Assembly (NCBI GenBank): GCA_046350295.1
Contig: JAXMAR010000008.1
Span: forward strand, 142,076-206,075
Length of the DNA stretch: 64,000 nt
Source of the DNA: JAXMAR01 sp046350295
GTDB taxonomy: Bacteria > Planctomycetota > Planctomycetia > Gemmatales > Gemmataceae
Direction of reading: 5' to 3'
This document shows, one piece after another, positions 16,779-25,878 of this stretch (its first letter is position 1; each line of letters starts with the position of its first letter). The position numbers were made by a program, and so were the translations under genes. A model generated the notes under the pieces. The model made no database searches, was not told where the DNA came from, and saw only the letters and a list, made by a program, of their open reading frames with translations.

Positions 16779-19700
16779 CTAGCCCACCGCCACCGTCTCC
16801 GCCGTCCATTCCGGCACGTCTTCGCGGCTATGCAGCGAGAGCGCATCGAGCGCCAGGCGCTGCCGGTATGCCTCCTGCGCGATCGGGCCAAACTGCTCGA
16901 TGTCGGCGGCGGCGATGTTTTGCGTCTCGCGGTAGAAGACGATTTCGTCGCGGCGCTGGGTCTGCCCGCGCACAGCGGCGGGCAGGTTCTGCCGCACCAA
17001 AGAGTCGAGCTTCTGGCCGGCGCTGTCGGGCGGGATCAGGATGAGACCGATCTCGGTCTTTCCCGGGGCCTGAAGCGCGGGAGCGGCACGCTCGTACGCG
17101 TTCAGGAGCGCCTCCACGCAGGCGGGCGCATCCGCGTCGCCGGCCTGCTGCAAGAGCATCTCGGCCACGCTTTGCCCCGCGAGACGCGCCGCGAGAAAGT
17201 TCTCCGCCCGGCCCACCATCGCCGGCGCCAGCGCGTGCAGCGCCCGGCCATGGCCCATGCAAACCGACAGAAGCGCCCGGTGCTCCTTGCGTATCAACTC
17301 CTGCACCTCCTGATCGAGCGTCAACAGATCGTCAGACGACACCTGTCCCAGGCAATCCTTCACCGCGTCGTCCAGGCGCGTGGCCCCGCCCGGCAGCAGC
17401 ATCTTCTCGGCGCCGGTCAGTGTGCCGGAGCCGTTGTCCGCGGCCTGGTAGAAGAGTCCGCTCAACTCGCCCAACCGCTGGCGGCAGAAGCCCACCTCTC
17501 GGATCTGGTCGCTGAGGCGGCCGCGCAAGCTGACGTAGAGCCGGTTCACGTGCGAGAGGATCAGGCTCTGGTACCGGCACTTGGGATACGACTTGAGCAG
17601 CTCCAGGACCTCCCCTGCCACGCCCAGCTTGCTCGTGCTCTTGCGGCCCAGGCGCCAAAGAGACGACGAGGGGGAGCGGGTGGTGTCCGCGGCCGGATTG
17701 TCGAGCAAAGCATGGATGCGCAGGAAGAGCCGGACCGCTCGCTCTTGCAGCTCCTTGCAAAGTTGCTCCTGGGCCTGAAGGGCGCGTTCGACGATGGCCG
17801 AAAGCACGCGCAGCGCTTCCTCGGCCCCCGCCAGGCGGTAGGCCGGCTCCTCGATCAACCGGACGATCAGGGTCGCGATTCTCTGATCGCATTCGTCCGC
17901 CAGCTTACCGGAAACTTCCTCCAGCGCATTCTCGATGACGCCGGGCTCGAAGGCGGCGCCTTGGGTCCGGCATTCCTCGGGCATGCCGATGACCCGCTCG
18001 AGCGCGTCCATCCCTTGCAGCACCGGTCCAATGTTCAGATCGCCGGCCGACGTCCCCACACTTTTCAACAGGGACTCGATGCCGCCGAGGGCGCCGCGCA
18101 TCATCTTCTCGGCCGGTTGCTTGAGGTGCTCGTCGCACGCTTCCTGATGGCGTGCGATCAGCCCTTCGGGCCGCATGCCCAGGCCGTCCCATTGCTGCTC
18201 GACGCTGGCGGCGAGTCCGTCGGGCAGGTGCGTCGTCCGTTTCTCCATCCAGCGCTCGACGAGACGGCGACATAGGGCGCGGGCGGCGCGGTCGAGCAGG
18301 CGCCGGCGCGGCCAGGAGATGCGGGACAGCCCAATGGAATGGAAGCGCGCCGCGCCGAGCGGCTGAGCGGGATCGAGGACGCTGAGACGTTCGGCGTCGA
18401 CGGCCTTGCCAAGGGAGCCGGCGACCTCGCGATAGAGGAACTGGGCGCCGAGCGTCAAAACGTTCTGCATCGCGTCCGCCTGCCCGCGCTCGGGCAGCGG
18501 CAGCAGGTGACAGCGGCGGAACGGAGGCCCGGCTTCCTGGAACACGGGCGCCGGCCTGCCCGGCTCCGGGCCTTCGAACCGCGCCGTGAATACCCCCTGC
18601 CCCGAGGCGTAGTGCGTCAACTCCTTGAACGCGGCGTAGGTGTTTGCCAGCTCCACCGAGCGAATGCTCTTCTCGCCCGCCGGCGGGATGAGGAACAGGC
18701 CGACGATCTCCGCCTGCGGCACCCCGCGCTTGCGCAGCAGCCGGCGGGCCAGGTAGGCGACGTCCACAAACATGCCCGAGCCCGTGTTGCCCGCGAGGCA
18801 GGCGACGATGTAGACGCGCGGCACGGCGTTGCGCAGTCCGAGCGGCGAGCGCTCGATGTGGGCCTGGATCGTCTCCGGATCCGAGCAGGCGGCAATGTCG
18901 GCTTCCAGCCGGCGCTGGATCGCTTTGAAGGAATCGACGAAGGCCAGCCGCCCGAGCGGACGGGCGCCCGCGCCATTCTGGTTGCGCGGAATGCGATAGA
19001 GGACCTTGGCGTTGAGCCAGACGTCCAGCGCCGGTTTGCCCTCGCGCGGCTTGAGATAGGTGGAAGGACGCTGGAGCCGGGTCAGGAGTGTCTCGGCACG
19101 CAGCGACTCGGCCGGCTCTCCCTGCCCGGCCCTCTGGACGGCGTCGGCGTCCGAATCGATGGCGAGAAGACGCACCAGCGGCAGTTGATCAGGCAGGGCC
19201 ACTTCCTCGCTGAGCACGCGCCGCAGCCGGCGCACCAGTTCCATGCCGAGCGTCCCCAGGCCGATGACGACGGCCGGCTGCAACAGCGCCGCCCCCACGT
19301 CCTTGTCGGTAAGGGCAGGGACCGATGGCGCCGTGATGCCGCTCAAGGGATGGGAAGAAGGCGTCTCCCGCGCCGCAGCAGGCAATGCATCCGGCCGCGC
19401 CGGCGCCGGCTGCTCGGTTTTCACCTCGGCGACGGCGGGGGCCTCGCCGAGCAGCTTGGAGCGCCGTGTCGCTTGCGTCTGGGCGACGTCGTCATCCGGC
19501 GGCGCCTCATGCGCGTCGGGGGCGGGCTTGCGCGGATGCAGGCCGGGGGCGGACTGCGGCTTGGGGAAGCCGAAGGCGGAGGCCGGTTTCTGCATGGCCC
19601 GCAGGGAACGCACGAACTCCAGACAGGTTGGAAAGCGCTCGTCCGGGTTCTTGGAAAGCGCCCGTGCCACCGTGGGCCGGTCGCTCGCAGGCAACGAGCT

Positions 19701-20423
19701 GAGGTCGGGATCCGCTTGCAGGTGTTGCAGCACGAGTTGCCGCAGGCTGCTGCCCGTGAACGGGCGCTGCCCGGTGAGCAGTTCCTGATACACGATGGCG
19801 AGGCTGTATTGATCGCTGAAGCGGCTGAGCCAGCCGTCGAACGTCTCGGGCGCGGCGTAAACCGGCGTGACGCCGCCGGTTATCGTGGCCGCGCCGCGCT
19901 CGCCGAGGTCCTTGACCAGGCCGAAATCGGCGACCTTGACGTGCTTGTAGACGAGGAAGAGGTTCTGCGGCTTGATGTCCAGGTGCTGAAGCTGATGCTC
20001 CTCGAACATGGTGTCGAGGGCCTCGGCGGTCTCGGACATGAAGCCGAGCAACTCCTCGCGCGGAATGCCCGGCAAACCCTGCGAGCGGCATTCGCGGAAG
20101 CGGTCCCAGAGGGTGCGATCGGCCAGCTCGGTCGTGATGATGAGCTGGTTGTCGATGATGTCGTAACGTTCGAGGGAGAGGATGTAGGAGTGACGGACGG
20201 TCTTGACGCGGCTGAGCGCCTTCAGTTCTTGCTCGGCGCGGCTGCTCTCGTCCTCCCCCATGGCGCTGCTCGTGCCGAGCTCGCCATAGACGAACTTCAT
20301 CGCCTTCAGCAGTCCGCCGGGGGCCTCGGCCTTCCAGACCTCGCCGAAGCCGCCGCCGCCGAGCCGCTCGATCAATCTATACCCGGGGATCGGTTCCGAT
20401 CCGGGCTCGATCCTGACCGGCAT
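16779..20423 (-). CDS. Ser/Thr protein kinase fused to a tubulin-like (Tubulin_2) region
   Basis: A 1214-residue protein. Residues about 14-270 are a Hanks-type kinase: glycine loop GGGGFGEVW, Lys in LKAMKF, catalytic HLDIKPQN (Arg of HRD replaced by Leu), ADFG, and a normal APE motif (AAPETF). A Pro/Ala-rich linker follows to about 370. Residues about 375-1200 resemble the bacterial Tubulin_2 family: an N-terminal VVIGLGTLGMELVRRLRR nucleotide-binding strand, LLAIDSDADA, and the tubulin-type G-box GNTGSGMF near residue 545, then a long helical part. It probably binds GTP and may polymerise or act as an ATP/GTP-regulated kinase; this is inference. AAGGA lies before the ATG. Confidence 0.82.
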   Translation of the reverse strand: MPVRIEPGSEPIPGYRLIERLGGGGFGEVWKAEAPGGLLKAMKFVYGELGTSSAMGEDESSRAEQELKALSRVKTVRHSYILSLERYDIIDNQLIITTELADRTLWDRFRECRSQGLPGIPREELLGFMSETAEALDTMFEEHQLQHLDIKPQNLFLVYKHVKVADFGLVKDLGERGAATITGGVTPVYAAPETFDGWLSRFSDQYSLAIVYQELLTGQRPFTGSSLRQLVLQHLQADPDLSSLPASDRPTVARALSKNPDERFPTCLEFVRSLRAMQKPASAFGFPKPQSAPGLHPRKPAPDAHEAPPDDDVAQTQATRRSKLLGEAPAVAEVKTEQPAPARPDALPAAARETPSSHPLSGITAPSVPALTDKDVGAALLQPAVVIGLGTLGMELVRRLRRVLSEEVALPDQLPLVRLLAIDSDADAVQRAGQGEPAESLRAETLLTRLQRPSTYLKPREGKPALDVWLNAKVLYRIPRNQNGAGARPLGRLAFVDSFKAIQRRLEADIAACSDPETIQAHIERSPLGLRNAVPRVYIVACLAGNTGSGMFVDVAYLARRLLRKRGVPQAEIVGLFLIPPAGEKSIRSVELANTYAAFKELTHYASGQGVFTARFEGPEPGRPAPVFQEAGPPFRRCHLLPLPERGQADAMQNVLTLGAQFLYREVAGSLGKAVDAERLSVLDPAQPLGAARFHSIGLSRISWPRRRLLDRAARALCRRLVERWMEKRTTHLPDGLAASVEQQWDGLGMRPEGLIARHQEACDEHLKQPAEKMMRGALGGIESLLKSVGTSAGDLNIGPVLQGMDALERVIGMPEECRTQGAAFEPGVIENALEEVSGKLADECDQRIATLIVRLIEEPAYRLAGAEEALRVLSAIVERALQAQEQLCKELQERAVRLFLRIHALLDNPAADTTRSPSSSLWRLGRKSTSKLGVAGEVLELLKSYPKCRYQSLILSHVNRLYVSLRGRLSDQIREVGFCRQRLGELSGLFYQAADNGSGTLTGAEKMLLPGGATRLDDAVKDCLGQVSSDDLLTLDQEVQELIRKEHRALLSVCMGHGRALHALAPAMVGRAENFLAARLAGQSVAEMLLQQAGDADAPACVEALLNAYERAAPALQAPGKTEIGLILIPPDSAGQKLDSLVRQNLPAAVRGQTQRRDEIVFYRETQNIAAADIEQFGPIAQEAYRQRLALDALSLHSREDVPEWTAETVAVG

Positions 20424-20597
20424 TTTCCTTCCCCATCCGCCGAGGGGCTCTCTTCAAGATGAATACTTGAACACCACCACCGACTTATCACAATACTACC
20501 CTAGCTTTTTTTTCGGGCGGTCCGCAAGTTCGGGCAGGGAGAAATCAGGGGCCCGCCTGCCTCGGGCGCCCATCCGATTCGCAGAAAGCGCGGGATT

Positions 20598-21035
20598 ATG
20601 AAGACCTACGCTCTGTCCCTCAAGCAACCCTGGGCCACCCTCCTGGTGCACGGCCTCAAGACCATCGAGGTGCGACGCTGGCCGACCCCACGCCGCGGCC
20701 GCATCCTCATCCACGCCGCCCGCATCCCCGACGAGCGGAAGCAAGGATGGGACGCGCTGCCTGCCGAGCTGTGCGAGCAGGCCAAGCTGGTCGGTGGGTT
20801 CATCGGCGCCGCTACCCTCGTCGATTGCCGGGTTTACAAGAACGCGGATGATTTCAACCGCGATGGCGCCTGCCACCTGAACGCCCCGGACTGGTGGCAG
20901 GGACCCGTCCTCTATGGCTTCACCTTCACCGCCGCTGAATTGTTGCCGTTTCGCAAATATTCCGGTTGGATGCGCTTCTTTCCCGTGCTCGATGCCGTTC
21001 CCGAGCGGGCCTCGGCCCAAAGGAGAGACCTTTGA
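20598..21035 (+). CDS. ASCH-domain protein
   Basis: A 145-residue protein beginning MKTYALSLKQPWATLLVHGLK with KTIEVRRW, the conserved N-terminus of ASCH domains, which have a PUA-like fold and bind RNA or modified nucleic acids. A second typical block is GRILIHAAR. The biological substrate is unknown. The 3' end overlaps the start of the following PPC-domain gene (TTGA), so the two may be translationally coupled, though their functions seem unrelated. Confidence 0.82.
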   Translation: MKTYALSLKQPWATLLVHGLKTIEVRRWPTPRRGRILIHAARIPDERKQGWDALPAELCEQAKLVGGFIGAATLVDCRVYKNADDFNRDGACHLNAPDWWQGPVLYGFTFTAAELLPFRKYSGWMRFFPVLDAVPERASAQRRDL

Positions 21036-21790
21036 ACCGCGCGCTCGTGCTATTCTTCGCGGTTCTGGCCGGCCCCCTCCCCGCCTGGGCCCAGGACAAG
21101 AAGAAGGACAAGAAGGTCGAGCCGCATATCGCCCTCCTCGTTCCCCTCGGCGCGCCGCCCGGGAAGACGACAAAGATAACGGTGCGCGGTTGGCGGCTTG
21201 ACCAGGCCATGGAGGTTCGCGCATCAGACGGCGCAACCGCCAAGATCGTCAGCAAGGGAGGAGCGGCGGTTCCGGACAAGAACCCGGAGAAAGTGGGTGA
21301 TACGCAGGTCATCGTCGAGGTGACCGTCCCCGCCAAGCTCGTCGCAGACCGGATTGACCTTACCGTCGTCACTCCGGACGGCGTGAGTAAGGGGCGCCCG
21401 CTGTTGATCGAGCAACGGCTGCCGGTCGTTCCCGAAAAGGAGCCGAATCCCGGCTTCAAAGAGTCGCAGGCGATCGAAGCGCCCGTGGTTGTCGAGGGCA
21501 CGGTTAGCGCGGCGCGGGATGTCGACGTCTTTCGACTCGTGGGCAAAAAGGGACGGAAGCTGCGTGCCGAAGCGCTGGCGGCACGCTATGGCTCGCCGCT
21601 GGACGCCCTTCTCTCGCTCTATGACGAGCGCGGCGAACTCGTCGCCCATGCCGCGGCGGAAAAAGCCGGCGCCGATCCGCGCCTGGAGATCGAACTGCCC
21701 GGCGACGGCGTCTTTTTCCTGGTCCTCAGCGACGCCCACGACTCGGGCAGCCCCCTTCACGTCTATCGCCTGGTCGTCGAGGTGAAATAG
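21032..21790 (+). CDS. Exported PPC-domain protein
   Basis: About 252 residues from a TTG start at 21032 that overlaps the upstream stop (TTGA) and has AGGAG 6-10 nt before it. Signal peptide LNRALVLFFAVLAGPLPAWA. The first half is IPT/TIG-like beta structure. The second half is a bacterial pre-peptidase C-terminal (PPC) domain with DVDVFRLVGKKGRKLRAE and GSPLDALLSLYDERG, the usual calcium/beta-sandwich pattern. No peptidase is attached. In planctomycetes such domains are common in secreted multidomain proteins. Confidence 0.72.
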   Translation: MNRALVLFFAVLAGPLPAWAQDKKKDKKVEPHIALLVPLGAPPGKTTKITVRGWRLDQAMEVRASDGATAKIVSKGGAAVPDKNPEKVGDTQVIVEVTVPAKLVADRIDLTVVTPDGVSKGRPLLIEQRLPVVPEKEPNPGFKESQAIEAPVVVEGTVSAARDVDVFRLVGKKGRKLRAEALAARYGSPLDALLSLYDERGELVAHAAAEKAGADPRLEIELPGDGVFFLVLSDAHDSGSPLHVYRLVVEVK

Positions 21791-21792
21791 CC

Positions 21793-22326
21793 ATGCTTCC
21801 CATTCGCATCGGCATCGTGACGGTTTCTGACCGCGCCAGCCAGGGCGTCTACCAGGACCTCGGCGGTCCCGCGATCCGCCAGTGCCTGGAGGAAATCCTG
21901 TCCTGCCCATGGGAAGCCGTGCCCCGGCTCGTCCCGGATGAGCGGCCCGTCATCGAGGCGACCCTGAAGGATTTGTGTGATGCCCAGAAATGCTGCCTGG
22001 TGGTCACGACCGGCGGCACCGGACCGGCGCGACGCGACGTCACCCCCGAGGCGACCGAAGCGGTGTGCGACAAGCTGCTCGAGGGCTTCGGCGAGTTGAT
22101 GCGCGCCGTCTCCCTGAAGGTCGTCCCCACCGCCATCCTGTCGCGACAGATCGCCGGCACGCGCGGCCAGGCGCTCATCGTGAACCTGCCGGGCAAGCCG
22201 AGCGCCATCCGCGATTGTCTGCTCGCGGTTTTTCCGGCGATTCCGTATTGCGTCGACCTGCTCGAGGGCCCGTATTTGACGACAAACGAGGACGTGGTGA
22301 AAGCGTTTCGACCCAAGGCCAAGTGA
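21793..22326 (+). CDS. mog: Molybdopterin adenylyltransferase (MogA/MoaB family)
   Basis: Activates molybdopterin by adenylylation before molybdenum insertion. The 177-residue protein carries the family motif TTGGTGPARRDVTPE (about residues 72-86) and the C-terminal NLPGKPSAI segment. It starts 2 bp after the PPC gene stop, so co-transcription is likely. A MoaD-like sulfur-carrier gene lies about 1.3 kb downstream on the same strand, which supports a molybdenum-cofactor role. MoaB-type versus MogA-type function cannot be separated by sequence alone. Confidence 0.85.
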   Translation: MLPIRIGIVTVSDRASQGVYQDLGGPAIRQCLEEILSCPWEAVPRLVPDERPVIEATLKDLCDAQKCCLVVTTGGTGPARRDVTPEATEAVCDKLLEGFGELMRAVSLKVVPTAILSRQIAGTRGQALIVNLPGKPSAIRDCLLAVFPAIPYCVDLLEGPYLTTNEDVVKAFRPKAK

Positions 22327-22644
22327 CCCGGTTCTCGCGCGACGAATACTCGTCTCCTTCCGCCTGTGCGAGGAAACGTACTGGTACGGCGAGGAGTGGC
22401 TGGCCGGGGCCGATTTCCGTTTTCGGGTTTTCCGGTTCGCGCTTGAACGAAGCGCAAGATTCGGGTAAAGTGGCAATGTCTACCCGACCCTCCGTCCTTT
22501 CCCGACGGCAGGAGGTTTGTCGGATGACGGAGCTGCTGAGCAGCTTTCCCGCCGGCTGACGGATCTTTAATCCAGCAACTTACCACATTCCGATCCCGGG
22601 CTTACGACAGCCCACGCCCGAAGCGCGGCGCATCGGAGGGACAC
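22327..22644. other. 318-bp intergenic region with a possible 11-codon ORF
   Basis: No conventional gene is visible. One detail: AGGAGG at about 22511 stands 7 nt before ATG 22524, which opens an 11-codon frame ending at TGA 22557-22559 (MTELLSSFPAG). It could be a leader peptide for the downstream gene or chance. Two A-rich GGAAA/TTTTCC runs near 22420-22440 resemble a degraded repeat. Confidence 0.3.
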
Positions 22645-23040
22645 GTGGAAAAGTGTAGCGTCTACGAAGAAGGCCAGAAAGAGGCCGACCGCTTTAAATG
22701 GATTGAAAGCGAAAAAGCCGGTCGCGATCTCGGCGAGACCGCGATCCGCCGCTGGGTCAAGGACCACTGGTGCGGCTATCTGCGAGCCCGCTGGCTCGAG
22801 CATCTGCAAGGCATCAAGTTCTGGGTCGAGCTCGACCGCGGCGACTTCGGACTCCTGGAACGCCGTTTCAAAGACCAGGCCCAGGTGCTCGCCTGCATCC
22901 TCGATCGACTCAAGGCCGGCCAGGAAAACCTCGACATCATTCTCTGGGGCCTCGACTGGAACATCCCGATGGAGCGCATCATCGAGATCCTCGAAGCTCT
23001 CGACATCAACAGCCGCCGACTCGCACATCGCTTCGAATAG
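22645..23040 (+). CDS. Conserved-looking small protein of unknown function
   Basis: A 131-residue soluble protein with a GTG start preceded by GGAGGG. It is rich in Trp and charged residues (FKWIESEKAGRDLGE, then RRWVKDHWCGYLRARWLEHLQG) and has a helical C-terminal half (MERIIEILEALD). No signal peptide, membrane helix or catalytic motif is seen. It resembles a planctomycete hypothetical family but no function can be given. Confidence 0.65.
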   Translation: MEKCSVYEEGQKEADRFKWIESEKAGRDLGETAIRRWVKDHWCGYLRARWLEHLQGIKFWVELDRGDFGLLERRFKDQAQVLACILDRLKAGQENLDIILWGLDWNIPMERIIEILEALDINSRRLAHRFE

Positions 23041-23148
23041 CCCCTCGTCTCTCTCCTGCCCTTCGCTCCGCCTTTCTGTTTGTTGCCTTCACGTCCCGGC
23101 CCTGCGAAAATCAGGCGGAAGCGCCGCCTCGCCTTACCCGGAGGAGCC

Positions 23149-23574
23149 ATGCCCGTCTGCTGCTTTGCCTTTGCTTGTTTCGTGGCGTCGGCCGACGCAG
23201 CGCCGACCGAAAAGGACCTCGTCCGTGCCGTCCTCGACCACCAGGCCGCGGCCTGGAACAAAGGGGATCTCGAAGGCTTCATGGCCGGCTACTGGAAATC
23301 GCCGGACCTCAGTTTCTTCTCCGGAAACGACAAGACCTTCGGCTGGGATGCCACGCTCGCTCGCTATCGCAAGAAATACCAGGCGGACAAGAAGGAAATG
23401 GGCAAGCTCGCCTTCAAGGATGTCTCCATCGAGATCCTGGGCGCGGGCCACGCCCTGGTGCGCGGCCGGTATCAGCTCACCCTGTCCAAGGAGACGGCGA
23501 CCGGCATCTTCACTCTGCTCCTTAGAAAAATGCCCGAAGGGTGGCGCATCGTCCACGATCACACCTCGAACTAG
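23149..23574 (+). CDS. Exported SnoaL/DUF4440-like (NTF2-fold) protein
   Basis: A protein of about 141 residues with a short hydrophobic leader (MPVCCFAFACFVASADA) and an NTF2-like fold: VLDHQAAAWNKGDLEGFMAGYW at the start and GWRIVHDHTS at the end are the classic DUF4440/SnoaL pattern. Members bind small ligands or act as cyclases or stress proteins; here the role is unknown. GGAGGAG precedes the ATG at 23149. The in-frame ATG at 23080 is less likely. Confidence 0.7.
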   Translation: MPVCCFAFACFVASADAAPTEKDLVRAVLDHQAAAWNKGDLEGFMAGYWKSPDLSFFSGNDKTFGWDATLARYRKKYQADKKEMGKLAFKDVSIEILGAGHALVRGRYQLTLSKETATGIFTLLLRKMPEGWRIVHDHTSN

Positions 23575-23592
23575 CACAAGCCGGAGTTCGCC

Positions 23593-23949
23593 GTGCCGAG
23601 CGTTTGGGTCCCCGCCGCGTTTCGAAACCTTACGGCGGGTCAGGACGTCGTGCCCGCCACCGGAGGCACGGTCGGCGCCGTCGTCGCCGACCTGGAACGG
23701 CGCTTTCCCGGCTTGCGCGCCCGCCTCTGCGTGGAGGAGCGGCCGGACGTCTGGAGACTACGACCGGGTTTGGCGGTTGTCGTCGGTTCGAGCGTGGCGC
23801 GAAATGGGCTCGGGGAGCCTGTCGGGGAAGAGGCGGAGATCCACTTCGTCCAGGCGATCGGAGGCGGGTGTTCAAAAACGCGGCAGGGCGGCATTTTTGA
23901 TCGCCGCGATGTTGCGAAACAAAACACATTCGCGGGCGATCGAACTTGA
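23593..23949 (+). CDS. MoaD/ThiS-family sulfur-carrier protein with C-terminal extension
   Basis: Ubiquitin-like sulfur carrier. The GTG start at 23593 opens a beta-grasp domain ending FVQAIGGG (about residue 92), where MoaD/ThiS proteins normally stop because the C-terminal Gly-Gly is adenylylated and thiocarboxylated. Here the frame continues for some 26 residues (CSKTRQGG and on). Either the tail is cleaved before use, as in some carriers, or a base change removed the stop. It lies downstream of mog on the same strand, so molybdopterin synthesis is a reasonable role. Confidence 0.62.
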   Translation: MPSVWVPAAFRNLTAGQDVVPATGGTVGAVVADLERRFPGLRARLCVEERPDVWRLRPGLAVVVGSSVARNGLGEPVGEEAEIHFVQAIGGGCSKTRQGGIFDRRDVAKQNTFAGDRT

Positions 23950-24084
23950 TGCCAAGAAACCGCGATTCAAGTCAGGAAGGCCCGACCGCAAAGAACTCGA
24001 AAAACACGCCCTTTTGGCGATCTTTCTTTTCTTGCCTTTTTTCCTGTGTCCCTTGGCGCCCTGCTTGCTTTATCACTCGTCGCA

Positions 24085-24205
24085 CGAATCGACGGTAGCG
24101 AGTCCCGGCGATTCGGACCGAGAAAGTTAGTCCCGCCAACACATGCCTGTCCAAACTTAGGCACGGAGCGTACGCCGGTAGCGAGTCCCGGCCAGCTCCG
24201 TGCCT
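24085..24205. repeat. Two hairpins sharing one 17-bp loop sequence, in a 440-bp gene-free gap
   Basis: The 17-mer CGGTAGCGAGTCCCGGC occurs at 24093-24109 and 24176-24192. The first copy sits between CGAATCG (24085-24091) and CGATTCG (24109-24115). The second sits between AGGCACGGAGC (24159-24169) and GCTCCGTGCCT (24195-24205). The flanking stems differ in sequence but both pair around the same core. The rest of 23950-24389 holds no gene; AAGGAG before the barrel gene's ATG is at its right edge. Confidence 0.65.
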
Positions 24206-24389
24206 TCACCTCTTTATAGACCGCAAAAAACCAAACCTTCATCGTTCGGGCTAGCTGCGCAAGCGCGGCAATCCTTACCGTATCTGCCGGATGTGCGGAA
24301 AAGTCGAAGTCTGACGAATCTACTGCCGATACCTTTGAGGAGGAGCGCCGTACGGAGGATTTTCCCTTCGTCATAGCAAGGAGCGCGGC

Positions 24390-25874
24390 ATGAAACGCTG
24401 GCGGAGCTGGCTGGTGACTTTGGCAATGGCGCTGGGAGTGTCCACCGCGGCGGCACAGCCTCCGGGCTTCACCCCGCCGATGCCGACCCCATCTCCCGGC
24501 CCCTTCACGCCGCCGAGCCCGACGCCCTTCGGAGCGCCGAGTCCCTATTTCGGGGCGCCGGGCGAGCCGACGCCGCTTGGCCCCTCCATGATGGGGGCCG
24601 GCCCCGCGCCGGTAGCCGGCCCACCCGCCGCCGGCCCGGGCGTCACACCATCGAGCGACATGCTCACACTGCAGAATCGACCCAACGCTTTCGACGACGA
24701 GACCCCCGCCAGTCTTCCCGGCTGGGGTCGTTATTGCTCCTTCAGCGTCGATTTCCTCACGCTCCGCACCAACTTCGACCGCAACCCCGCCTACAGCGTC
24801 TTCGCGAACGGCCAGGCTTTCTCCAGGGATTTCGACTTCCCCGAAACGCTCGTGCCCAAGCTCACCCTCGACCTCCAGTTCGGCGACTATTTCGGCGTGC
24901 GCGGCTCCTGGATGCGGATGGAGAACAGCGCCAGTCCCGTCTTCATCGGCAACAGTGATCCCAACATCTTCGTCTCGACCCCCTCCTTGCTGCCGGGGAC
25001 CGTCCTCGTTAACCAGGTCGACCAGACCCGCATCGGCGGCGTCTTCCAGAAGGACAACCGCACGGTGCTCGCGCAGAACGTGTCGCAGATCGTCTCGCCG
25101 CGGCCCTTCTTCTTCCAGTCTCTTGCCGACCCAGAGCGCCTGCCGCCTCCCGTCACCAAGCTGCCCGCCTCTACCCTCAGCGCCGCTGTTCAAGCCGGCT
25201 TCCCCGATTTCTTCGCCATCGGCTCCAGCCTCCGCACCGAGGTGGCCGACCTCGAGCTGACCCACGCCATCGAATTCAATAGCTGGACCGGCACGTTCGG
25301 GCTCGGCCTCCGCTACGGCCACATCTCCCAGAACTACAGCGCGCTCCGCGCCAACAACGGCGGCTCCAACACCATTCCCAAGTACGACCCCTTCGTCACC
25401 ATCGTCATCGACGCCGTCATCTTCACCCGCGCCGACTACGAGCAGGCGATCTACGGCTCGACCTTCGGCGGTGTCGGGCCCAAGCTCAGCTTCGAATGGG
25501 GCACCGACATTACCCCCTTCGCCCGCATCTATGGCAAGGTCAACGGCTCCGTGCTCATGGGCAACCGCAAGCAGGTCCTTTACTATGCTTCGGTGCAGAA
25601 CGTGAACATCACCGACGTGAACCCGCCGCCCCAGGCCGACATCTTCGAAATCCAGACCGCGGCCGGGCAACAGGCGGCGCTCAAGAACAGCTTCACCGTC
25701 GTCCCGCTCGCCGAGGCGGAAGCGGGCGTCGAGGTCGGCTTCGGCGGCCGCTTCTTCCCCATCCTGAGGGTCGGCGCCTTCGGCCAGGCCTGGATCAACG
25801 GCGGCAACGCCGCCAACCCGAACGCCAACCTGTTCGTCTACGGCGTCAACGCCTCGCTCGGCTTCGGCTTCTGA
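24390..25874 (+). CDS. Putative outer-membrane beta-barrel protein
   Basis: A 494-residue protein with a signal peptide (MKRWRSWLVTLAMALGVSTAAAQ), a Pro-rich low-complexity segment to about residue 95 (repeated PxPTP and GAPSP), and then alternating amphipathic beta strands (LTLDLQFGDYFGVRGSW, FGLGLRYGHI). It ends in NASLGFGF, with the terminal Phe that is the outer-membrane insertion signal of barrel proteins. It resembles planctomycete barrel families such as BBP7 only in outline. AAGGAG lies before the start. It ends beside a perfect hairpin. Confidence 0.68.
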   Translation: MKRWRSWLVTLAMALGVSTAAAQPPGFTPPMPTPSPGPFTPPSPTPFGAPSPYFGAPGEPTPLGPSMMGAGPAPVAGPPAAGPGVTPSSDMLTLQNRPNAFDDETPASLPGWGRYCSFSVDFLTLRTNFDRNPAYSVFANGQAFSRDFDFPETLVPKLTLDLQFGDYFGVRGSWMRMENSASPVFIGNSDPNIFVSTPSLLPGTVLVNQVDQTRIGGVFQKDNRTVLAQNVSQIVSPRPFFFQSLADPERLPPPVTKLPASTLSAAVQAGFPDFFAIGSSLRTEVADLELTHAIEFNSWTGTFGLGLRYGHISQNYSALRANNGGSNTIPKYDPFVTIVIDAVIFTRADYEQAIYGSTFGGVGPKLSFEWGTDITPFARIYGKVNGSVLMGNRKQVLYYASVQNVNITDVNPPPQADIFEIQTAAGQQAALKNSFTVVPLAEAEAGVEVGFGGRFFPILRVGAFGQAWINGGNAANPNANLFVYGVNASLGFGF

Positions 25875-25878
25875 GCCT

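Noticed and set aside
18339..20462. A 707-codon plus-strand open frame inside the kinase/tubulin gene
   Set aside because: Antisense shadow of a gene with clear kinase and tubulin-like motifs; composition is unnatural (Arg/Glu/Gly-rich).
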